Shown: positions 56,904-64,000 of the stretch, piece after piece
Layout of the letters: every line of letters begins with the position of its first letter
Position numbering within the stretch: position 1 is the stretch's first letter
Assembly: GCA_001606155.1 (NCBI GenBank)
Contig: LODT01000013.1
Coordinates: forward strand, 806,001-870,000
Direction of reading: 5' to 3'
Length of the DNA: 64,000 nucleotides
Origin: Tieghemostelium lacteum
Lineage: Eukaryota > Evosea > Eumycetozoa > Dictyosteliales > Raperosteliaceae
The notes under the pieces: model-generated
Database searches by the model: none
What the model was told of the DNA's origin: nothing
Seen by the model: the letters and a program-made list of their open reading frames with translations, nothing else
Program-made: the position numbers and the translations under genes

Positions 56904-58066
56904 ATGCAACGTAATAAAATAATACAAATTGCTGTTATTTTGATAATAATTTTCTTTACATTAACTATTAAAAATATAACAAGGATAAATGTAACAACAA
57001 GAGAAGTAGGCGGAATAGAAACATTTTATATAAAAGTATCCACTCTGAAATGGGGTGAATTACCAGAAGTTACAACCTATATACACCAATGCGGAGATTT
57101 TCACCTAAATTTTACAAGACCTTCAAACAAGATTCAATACGATATGGAGATATGGTATGATTCTGATATGTGGGAATCATATACATGGCCTAATTCAACG
57201 CCAACTTTAAATATACCGAGAGCCATTATATCAGCAGAATCTTATTTACAGAGTAGATGTATTAAGAATGAGGTGTGCGCCAATAAATTTAATTGGTCAA
57301 GTCAAACTGATCAACTTCAGAGATGTTTTCAAACTATATGAAAATAACAGAAATTCAACCACTTTTGAATACAGTAGAAACTTTTGACTTTTACAGAGAT
57401 GTAATGGAACCAAAGAGAAAATATAGAGAGCAGGAGTTATCTCAAAATGCAAGTTCTCAAATTGCCCTTGCAGGATGGGTAACCTCAAATTGTGAAAAGA
57501 CCTATTCTAACAGAGTAGATTATATCACTAAACTAATGGAGATTATACCAATTAACTCCTATGGTAAATGCCTAAATAACGCAAAAGAACAGAATATAGG
57601 TATAACATATAATATTAAAAACCCTCATAAATTAGAAACAATATCCCATCATAAATTCTACCTATCATTTGAAAATACCAATTGTAAAGGATATATCACA
57701 GAGAAGCCACTACATAGTTATCTTGCAGGTACAGTTCCAATAGTAATGGCACACCCTGATAACACATTTTTCCTTCCCAGAGGATCTTATATATATGTTG
57801 GTGATTTCGATTCAGCAACAGATTTGGCAAAATATCTCATTTATCTCGATGAGAATGAAGATGAATATAAAAAATATTTCAAATGGAGAACAGATGTTAA
57901 AGTACTGGAACAATGGAAAGAACATCTAACATCCATTCCCACATTTCCTTGTGGAATTGGTACAGTTTTCAAGAAATGGAGATCTGGACGTATGCAAACG
58001 GTAAAAGTGTTGCACTCTTCTGATTTCAATACAGATTGTCTACCTCTTGACTATCACACCATTTAA
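56904..58066 (+). pseudogene. GT10 fucosyltransferase, subgroup 2, frame-shifted
   Basis: The first part (56904-57320) carries the anchor and stem (IIQIAVILIIIFFTLTIKNI, ending at FNWSSQTDQLQ). The second (57323-58066) carries the full catalytic half, with KFYLSFENTNCKGYITEKPL then GTVPIVMAHP and the end CLPLDYHTI. The frame changes by one base near 57318, where other subgroup-2 members run straight through FNWTISL. No splice pair of normal length bridges it. It is either a young pseudogene or a sequence error; all other parts look intact. A 54-codon hydrophobic frame (56750-56914) overlaps the start and may be leftover upstream sequence. Confidence 0.7.
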
Positions 58067-58103
58067 TAATAAATTAAACAACAGGTGATATTATACTTTC
58101 AAT

Positions 58104-60710
58104 TTATTGAAAGAATCTATGATTAAGTGCATTTTGAATTGTAATTCTGTTCTGTGGAGTAAATTTCAACATTTGTAATAAAAGATCTAAAGCATCCAAT
58201 TCAGAGTTTAATCTCGAGACATTAGATTTTAAAATATCTATGAAATCTTCAAATGGGACTGGTAGAGTGGATGCAAACTCTAGTAAATCGACACCATCTT
58301 GTTCGATAGACGAGTTATTTTGTATCAAATCATCAATATCTCTTTGGAATGGTCTACCTACAACTCTAACAATATTTTCAATTACATCTTTAGCGTCGTG
58401 ACCAGAGAATAGTGGTTGTTTAAGAGTTCTTTCTGATCTACTCTGTAATAGATATAAAAAGACACAACCCAGAGACCATATATCAGATTCAGTAGAAATG
58501 ATTCGGCAAAATACCTCTGGTGGTGAGAATATCATTCCATTGTCTTCTGGTGTCTCTGATTCAATAGTACCAAGTAATGATTTCATAATTCCCAAATGTG
58601 GAAGTTTAACAGTTATTTGACTTTGGTTCAGAGAGGAAATTAGAATTTTAGAGGGTAGCAAATCTCTGTAAACCAAACTATTTTCATGAAGAGATTCTAA
58701 ACATAACAATAGTTGTTTCATTATTGATCTAATAATATCTATTGAGATTTGTTCTTCTTTGGAATCTTTGAGAAAACTTATTAGGTTACTTTCACAAAGC
58801 TCTGAAATGACATAGATAGATTGTTCAGTTTCAATAATATCATGTACAACCACAATATTTTGATGTTTTAGTGGATTTAAAGTGATACCTGGTGGTAAAA
58901 CTTTTACAGCTATGGGTTTCAATTGATCTATATCAATACCTTTAAATACAGTAGAACTATGCTCAGAAATCAATGAACCAATATAGTATCTATCACGAAT
59001 GGCAGGGAATGAAGATGAGAGATAAGTTGCAATGGATTGATTGATTGATCCCTGTGATTGATTGTATCTGTCTCTATTAGAAAGGAAATCACCTGCAACT
59101 TTTTTAGTGATTCTAGGTAATTTAGAATCAAATTCCTCTAACTCCTTCTCTGTTGATTGTTCAAATTCCTCCAACTCTTTTTTATGTCTTTCAATGATAG
59201 CCTGTCTACGTTGTGCTATTGATAGCTCTTTAGTGATTTTTGAGTTCTCATGATCAATTGCATATCTACCAAATTTACTGGAGATCAGTGACTGTAAGCA
59301 TTCCTTATATTCATCCTCCAATTCCTCTGTTGTTTCTTTAATCTTTTTAAAATCTAGTAATAATTTAGATTTCTTTTCATCAGAAGCTAGAAACTCAGTA
59401 CCAATACTTTCCAAAAAGGTTAATTTACTTGTGATTTTTTTTGAGCTTAGTTGATCAGTTTCTGGTAAAAGATCCAATCCTTGGTTCTTTTTGAATATAT
59501 CTAGTTCATGAATCAAATGGTGAATATCAGACTCTGAAAGAGAGTTTAATTGTTCAAATGAATCATTGTCTTCTGATGTCTGAAGATAATCATCAATTTC
59601 ATTGTCACTGTCATAATTTGACAGGAATGATTCATTTTGAGCCTGTCCCTCTTGTTGCTGACTACTGGTATCGTCATTTTGCTGAATATCAGGTTGTTGG
59701 CTATTGACAATTGAATTAAAGTTAATTCCAGTGACATTAGGAACATTTGATATGTTTCCTTCAATACATGTAACCATTAATGAATCTGAATAGGTGTTAT
59801 AGCTGAGATGGAGTATAGGTGGTTTATGTAACTCCATTAAAGAAAGTTTTTTAATTAACCATTTTTCTTTGAACTTTTCAATTCTCATGATTAAAATCTC
59901 ACCTTCATCATTACCTGCAAATAGTATATCTCTATGACTATCATAAACCATAATCTGTGAGAAAAAGTAACATCCTGTGAGTTCTTTACCACTGTCAATA
60001 TCCCAAAGTCTGATCGATTTGTCCATTGAAGATGAAAGTAATAGATCATGTTTTGTAATATGTATTAAATTTAAAATTGCACCTCTTTTATGACCCTCCA
60101 AAATGGAAATAATATGTTTATCCTGATAGGAGAATTTTCTAATGATACCATCAGAAGAACCAGATAAAATGATTCCTCTACTTTCATCATAAGCCAAACT
60201 TGTGACTGATGCATGTCCAGATGTGGAAGATGATGAAGTTGAACCAGAAACGGTTGGATTATTACTTGGTGATAGTAGATAGATACTAATCAAATCACCA
60301 TTAATGATATCCCAAAGTCTTAGAGTACCATCAATACTTCCAGAAAGCACTTTATCGCCTTGCACCAACAACAGACATTTAATATTCTCTTTATGAGCAA
60401 TGGAAATGAAATCACCAGAGACCGTGTTAGGGCTGAGATTGGGTAGTTGTTTAATAAACCCACTATTGGAATTATAAATTCTAATAAAAAAATCGTCCTC
60501 TGCTGTTACTATTATATCACCATCTTCGCTTTTAATGGCATAGTGTATATTCTTTTTAGATGCCACAGCATTGACTTGTTCTCTGGTTTTATCATTAAAA
60601 GTTAAAATTGCATTTCTTGAAACCACAATGGATTGATCAACTTTTTCATTATAAAATGCTGAAACTGGTTTACCATTAGATATCTGAAATGAACTTTGAT
60701 TGTTTCCCAT
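58104..60710 (-). CDS. WD40 / coiled-coil / pseudokinase protein
   Basis: A single exon encodes 868 residues. MGNNQSS is a good N-myristoylation start. A WD40 propeller covers about 20-330 (SGSIDGTLRLWDI, SSSMDKSIRLWDI). An acidic, Ser-rich linker and a coiled coil (about 440-560) follow. The C-terminal 280 residues are kinase-like but degenerate: the Gly loop is ISEHSSTVFKG, the VAIK lysine is kept (AVKVL), HRDLKPxN has become YRDLLPSKI, and the DFG site reads LPHLG with no Asp. PPE and SDIWSLGC are kept. It is therefore predicted to be catalytically dead and membrane-attached, perhaps a scaffold. Partners are unknown. Confidence 0.88.
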   Translation of the reverse strand: MGNNQSSFQISNGKPVSAFYNEKVDQSIVVSRNAILTFNDKTREQVNAVASKKNIHYAIKSEDGDIIVTAEDDFFIRIYNSNSGFIKQLPNLSPNTVSGDFISIAHKENIKCLLLVQGDKVLSGSIDGTLRLWDIINGDLISIYLLSPSNNPTVSGSTSSSSTSGHASVTSLAYDESRGIILSGSSDGIIRKFSYQDKHIISILEGHKRGAILNLIHITKHDLLLSSSMDKSIRLWDIDSGKELTGCYFFSQIMVYDSHRDILFAGNDEGEILIMRIEKFKEKWLIKKLSLMELHKPPILHLSYNTYSDSLMVTCIEGNISNVPNVTGINFNSIVNSQQPDIQQNDDTSSQQQEGQAQNESFLSNYDSDNEIDDYLQTSEDNDSFEQLNSLSESDIHHLIHELDIFKKNQGLDLLPETDQLSSKKITSKLTFLESIGTEFLASDEKKSKLLLDFKKIKETTEELEDEYKECLQSLISSKFGRYAIDHENSKITKELSIAQRRQAIIERHKKELEEFEQSTEKELEEFDSKLPRITKKVAGDFLSNRDRYNQSQGSINQSIATYLSSSFPAIRDRYYIGSLISEHSSTVFKGIDIDQLKPIAVKVLPPGITLNPLKHQNIVVVHDIIETEQSIYVISELCESNLISFLKDSKEEQISIDIIRSIMKQLLLCLESLHENSLVYRDLLPSKILISSLNQSQITVKLPHLGIMKSLLGTIESETPEDNGMIFSPPEVFCRIISTESDIWSLGCVFLYLLQSRSERTLKQPLFSGHDAKDVIENIVRVVGRPFQRDIDDLIQNNSSIEQDGVDLLEFASTLPVPFEDFIDILKSNVSRLNSELDALDLLLQMLKFTPQNRITIQNALNHRFFQ

Positions 60711-60907
60711 CTCTTAATATTAAATACAATTCTACAAAAAAAAAAAAAAAAATTATAAAACCTTGGTTTCTAAAACTGAAAATATCTAAGTTTTCATATG
60801 AAAACTCTCTTTACATAAAAACGAGATATATCAATAATTTTTGAGTGGTATATAATATTTTTAACAATAAGAGTTTTTATTTTATTTTTATATATTGAAA
60901 GGAATGA

Positions 60908-62944
60908 TTAGAACCAAACATCCTGTAGATATCTATTTGATTTTTGCATATTATCAATAAATTGTTGTACTTCACTGTCATCATTTAAATTTCCATATTC
61001 TTTAATAATGGATAACAAAGATTGTTGAACTTGTTTAGCCATATTTCTAGCATCACCACAGACATAAAAGTGAGCACCAGATTCCAATAATTTCCAAACT
61101 TTTTCCTTGTGTTGCAAGAGTTTATTTTGGACATAGACTTTCTCTTTGGTCTCTCTTGAGAAGGCAACATGTAGTTCAGTTATAATACCACTTTCCTTAT
61201 ACTCCAATAGCTCCTCTTTGTAGAGATAGTCAACAGTATCGGATCTACAACCAAAAAAGAGCATAGTCTCAGATGATTCTGTTTGTTCCTTAGTGTAGAC
61301 AGTTTCTCTCTTGAATTGAAGTTCTTGAAGGAAACCTCTAAATGGTGCCAAACCAGTACCTGGACCAACCATAATAATAGGTGGTACCTTAACAGTGGTT
61401 TCAGTGACAGTTGGTAATCTAAAGTGTGATTCTCTAATGAAGATTGGAACTTGATCACCAACCTTGAGATTAGACATCCAAGTTGAGCAGACACCTTGAT
61501 GGAATCTTTGTGTTGGAGTTGTAAAGTTTACAACTACAGAGGTTATAGTAACTCTTTCTGGGCTCTTATTGAGAGAGGATGAAATGGAGTAATAACGAGC
61601 AGGCAATCTTGGTAAGAACTCTAAAATATGAGAAATGGGTGGTTTAACACTTGGGAATGCCTCAAGAACCTCCAAAATGGTACGACAATCGTGTTTTATG
61701 AATTGATTGTACTCTTCAGAGGCCTCTTCGGAAGCTAATCTAATGAGATCGGATTTGTGTTTTTGATCATTAGTGTATTCAGACAGAGTTCTAAGTACTG
61801 CTTTACGTGGTGGATTGGTGATATCAAGTTGTTCCAAGAAAGCTTTTCTTAAGGTCATTGGACCAAAAGAAGCCTCGATAACAGAACCAGCCTTATCGAT
61901 TGGTACCATTGCAAATAAAGTATCACCAGATACCTCAAGTCTTTGTAAAAGAGCCTCAACTAATAGACTGTCATTCACAGGATAGATACCAAGATGATCA
62001 CCGGCAGTGTAGTGTAGATTCTTTCCAATATCAAATTCCAAATGTTTACATGATCTGTCAGAGTCCTTTCCGTGTAGTTCTCTATTAGCAGTTACAGTGG
62101 CCATATATGGATTCTTAATATCATAGATAACCTTATTGTCGTTATTTAGTTTTGGTTTTAGTAGTGGTGCATTGATCTTGGTGTGAATGTTCTCAGAGTC
62201 TTTGTGTTCAGGTGTGAGTTTTACCATACGGAATCTGGGAACAAATTTATCATCTTCAGTAGACTTTAACTCAACTCCCAAATGCTCGCAAACTACAGGC
62301 CACATTCTCTTTCTCCAATGAATGAAATCCTCTTCCAAAGTTGCATCGTCATCTCCTTCACCACGTTCAAATATTCTCTTTCCACCCAAATCGCCTAATT
62401 TCTTATCCATTACTCTAGCTACTGCATTGTAGTGTTCATAGGTTTTATTTCCGAGACCAAATACTGTAAAAGGTAAGTTATTCAATAAACCATTTGGACG
62501 TTCATCGCTAGTCAACCACAGATAAAAGTCTTTGGCATTGTCAGTTGGGTCACCTTCACCATGAGTGCTAACTAGAAACATTACAAAATACTCATTGGCA
62601 AGCTCTTCAGGGTCATAGTCAACCAAGTCAACCACTTCACATGAAATACCTAGTTTTTTACATTCCTTTTCTATAATGTGTGAAAAGTCTTCTGCCGTTC
62701 TCGTTTGGGTTCCAAAGAAAATCTTTAGAATCTTCTCTCTGTTGGCATTATTGCTATGATTTTGAGATTTAACTGGTTTTGGTTTATTAATTGTTGTGTC
62801 TTTTGGTGGTGGTCTTACAACAGGAGGTGGTGGTCTGTTCATATATATATATGTTCCAACAATTACCAATATAATTATGATACTTGGTAGATTTTCAAAT
62901 ATCATTGATTCTAATGAATCAATATAATCATTAATAATATCCAT
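60908..62944 (-). CDS. NADPH-cytochrome P450 reductase
   Basis: A single exon encodes 678 residues. A membrane anchor lies near 18-36 (LPSIIIILVIVGTYIYM), followed by a Pro/Lys linker. The FMN domain shows FFGTQTRTAEDFS, VSTHGEGDPTDNA and FGLGNKTYEHYN. The FAD-binding part has LPARYYSISSSL and GVCSTWMSNL, and the NADPH part has MVGPGTGLAPFRGFLQEL, FFGCRS and FYVCGDARNMAK. The end DVWF keeps the Trp that stacks on FAD, with Phe instead of the usual final Ser. It supplies electrons to ER P450s such as the one at 10.9-12.4 kb. D. discoideum has related red genes; I do not assign which. Confidence 0.96.
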   Translation of the reverse strand: MDIINDYIDSLESMIFENLPSIIIILVIVGTYIYMNRPPPPVVRPPPKDTTINKPKPVKSQNHSNNANREKILKIFFGTQTRTAEDFSHIIEKECKKLGISCEVVDLVDYDPEELANEYFVMFLVSTHGEGDPTDNAKDFYLWLTSDERPNGLLNNLPFTVFGLGNKTYEHYNAVARVMDKKLGDLGGKRIFERGEGDDDATLEEDFIHWRKRMWPVVCEHLGVELKSTEDDKFVPRFRMVKLTPEHKDSENIHTKINAPLLKPKLNNDNKVIYDIKNPYMATVTANRELHGKDSDRSCKHLEFDIGKNLHYTAGDHLGIYPVNDSLLVEALLQRLEVSGDTLFAMVPIDKAGSVIEASFGPMTLRKAFLEQLDITNPPRKAVLRTLSEYTNDQKHKSDLIRLASEEASEEYNQFIKHDCRTILEVLEAFPSVKPPISHILEFLPRLPARYYSISSSLNKSPERVTITSVVVNFTTPTQRFHQGVCSTWMSNLKVGDQVPIFIRESHFRLPTVTETTVKVPPIIMVGPGTGLAPFRGFLQELQFKRETVYTKEQTESSETMLFFGCRSDTVDYLYKEELLEYKESGIITELHVAFSRETKEKVYVQNKLLQHKEKVWKLLESGAHFYVCGDARNMAKQVQQSLLSIIKEYGNLNDDSEVQQFIDNMQKSNRYLQDVWF

Positions 62945-63288
62945 ACCTGTATTGCTAACAACTAGAATATATATATAAAATAAAACTTAAATAAATATAA
63001 TGTAACAATATTGTTTAACACCCCCGATAGTAAAAAAAAGTGTAAAAAAATCTATCTAAAAATTTTTTTTAATTGTTTTACAAATTATTTTTAAGTGTTA
63101 CCTATCGTGGTGTATTTTCGAACGATCTTACAAGTGAGAAATCACAGATATAAAAAGTACATGTAATAGGACCCCGTTAGTTCTTTAAAATTCCAAAAAA
63201 AAAAAAAAAAAAAAAAAAAATTTTTTATTCAATTCATTTGAGTTTTAGAAATCACCTGTTTCAAATAGATTTACAATCTAAAATCAAT
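62945..63288. other. Intergenic spacer with a long A tract
   Basis: This is the promoter side of the P450-reductase gene and the 3' flank of the protease gene. It has an A tract of more than 25 bases near 63194-63220 followed by T. An imperfect inverted pair, ACACCCCCGATAG (63018-63030) and CTATCGTGGTGT (63102-63113), may be regulatory. Confidence 0.5.
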
Positions 63289-64000
63289 TTATTGTGTAGT
63301 ATATTTTAAAAGATTTCTCATGTTTGGTACACCCCAACCAGTTACTGGGTCCCATCCAGGAGAAGAGGTGAATCCATCACAACAATGGAAACTATTTTCA
63401 CCATCAACAATATCATATACTGCATCAGGATGTTCTCTGACAATTTTGTAGAGAAGAGGGTTAAAGAATCCAATGGGGGGTTGACTATTATACAGTCTTT
63501 GGTTATTGATAAGAGTTAGCATACCTGCAATGATAGGAGCTGATGCAGATGTTCCACCAATTGGAATTAAATTTCCTTTGTGTGCAATGATTACAGATCT
63601 GGAGAAAGATGAAATGTCTGGGTATCCTCTTCCGTTAGAGTTAAAGAATCTAGTTTGATAATCAGAAACATAGTTGTCCAAGTAATATTGAACATCATTG
63701 TCTTGATAAGCGGGTCTTGAGAAATAATTTGAGAAGCCACCTCCAGAAATCTGATGACCAATCATATGATTGTCTGCTGTTCTCTTCATGATTACACCTC
63801 CAACTGATAGGACATAACTAGAAGATGCTGGCCAACCTGGTACATAATGATCACAAGTTTCAGAGCAACCAACACCAGAGTCACCAGAACTAAAAACAAT
63901 AGTTCTTCCCATAGCTGCATATTTCTTGAATTCAATGTCAACTCTTTCAGTGTAGGATCTATCAATGGAGTTTTCATCATCACCATAAGAGATACTATGG
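63289..64000 (-). CDS. Sedolisin (S53) protease, 3' part; continues beyond the window
   Basis: The frame is open to the right edge, giving the last 236 residues. SSGDSGVG holds the oxyanion Asp, GGTSASAP the catalytic Ser, and WDPVTGWGVPN the calcium-binding end, all typical of tripeptidyl-peptidase I/physarolisin-type sedolisins, which are acidic lysosomal or secreted proteases. Paired cysteines (GCSETC, HCCDG) suggest disulfides. The propeptide and the Glu-Asp part of the catalytic triad lie outside. Whether it is a tripeptidyl-peptidase or an endopeptidase cannot be told. Confidence 0.92.
   Translation of the reverse strand, partial: HSISYGDDENSIDRSYTERVDIEFKKYAAMGRTIVFSSGDSGVGCSETCDHYVPGWPASSSYVLSVGGVIMKRTADNHMIGHQISGGGFSNYFSRPAYQDNDVQYYLDNYVSDYQTRFFNSNGRGYPDISSFSRSVIIAHKGNLIPIGGTSASAPIIAGMLTLINNQRLYNSQPPIGFFNPLLYKIVREHPDAVYDIVDGENSFHCCDGFTSSPGWDPVTGWGVPNMRNLLKYTTQ

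Overview
The window is nuclear DNA of a social amoeba (dictyostelid). The evidence is AT-rich sequence, short introns with GTA(A/T)GT donors, dense Asn/Gln/Thr homopolymer tracts in coding regions, very short intergenic gaps, and typical dictyostelid families: CBM49-type cellulose binders, ComC-like surface proteins, FNIP/ankyrin-type singletons and expanded GT10 fucosyltransferases. Many proteins are too diverged to be D. discoideum itself, so another lineage is more likely. No mobile element, tRNA, rRNA or CRISPR array was recognised.

Layout. 0-14 kb: an F-BAR/SH3 membrane-curvature protein, a lone ankyrin-type protein, a four-exon SAM + P-loop NTPase + nuclease-fold protein of Crinkler (CRN) type, a tetraspan protein, a tiny glycine-zipper protein, a cysteine-rich receptor-like protein, a cytochrome P450 and a secreted cellulose-binding-type protein. 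14-21 kb: a Rab5-like GTPase, then a corridor of relics. It holds two frame-broken ComC-like genes, two diverged copies of a small lectin-like fragment, a near-perfect inverted repeat and several short coding remnants. 21-34 kb: a divergent GTPase, DDB1 (repE), an Asn-rich protein built by exon duplication, a GT10 fucosyltransferase and ARMC8 of the CTLH/GID ubiquitin ligase. 34-45 kb: FKBP12, two tandem mitochondrial TPR-like paralogues, a TIP30-like reductase and an ankyrin-MATH-MATH-ankyrin-BTB protein. 45-58 kb: a fucosylation neighbourhood with five more GT10 genes (one frame-broken), GDP-L-fucose synthase and a GMAP-210-like golgin, plus a VASt tail-anchored protein and LSM12. 58-64 kb: a WD40-pseudokinase fusion, NADPH-cytochrome P450 reductase and the 3' part of a sedolisin protease running off the right edge.

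Functional links. GDP-fucose synthase makes the donor used by the GT10 enzymes, and the golgin belongs to the organelle where they work. The P450 and the P450 reductase are redox partners. DDB1, ARMC8 and the MATH/BTB protein are all expected ubiquitin-ligase parts but lie apart. Exon boundaries were worked out by hand from splice signals and reading phase; each spliced model closes in frame unless stated otherwise.
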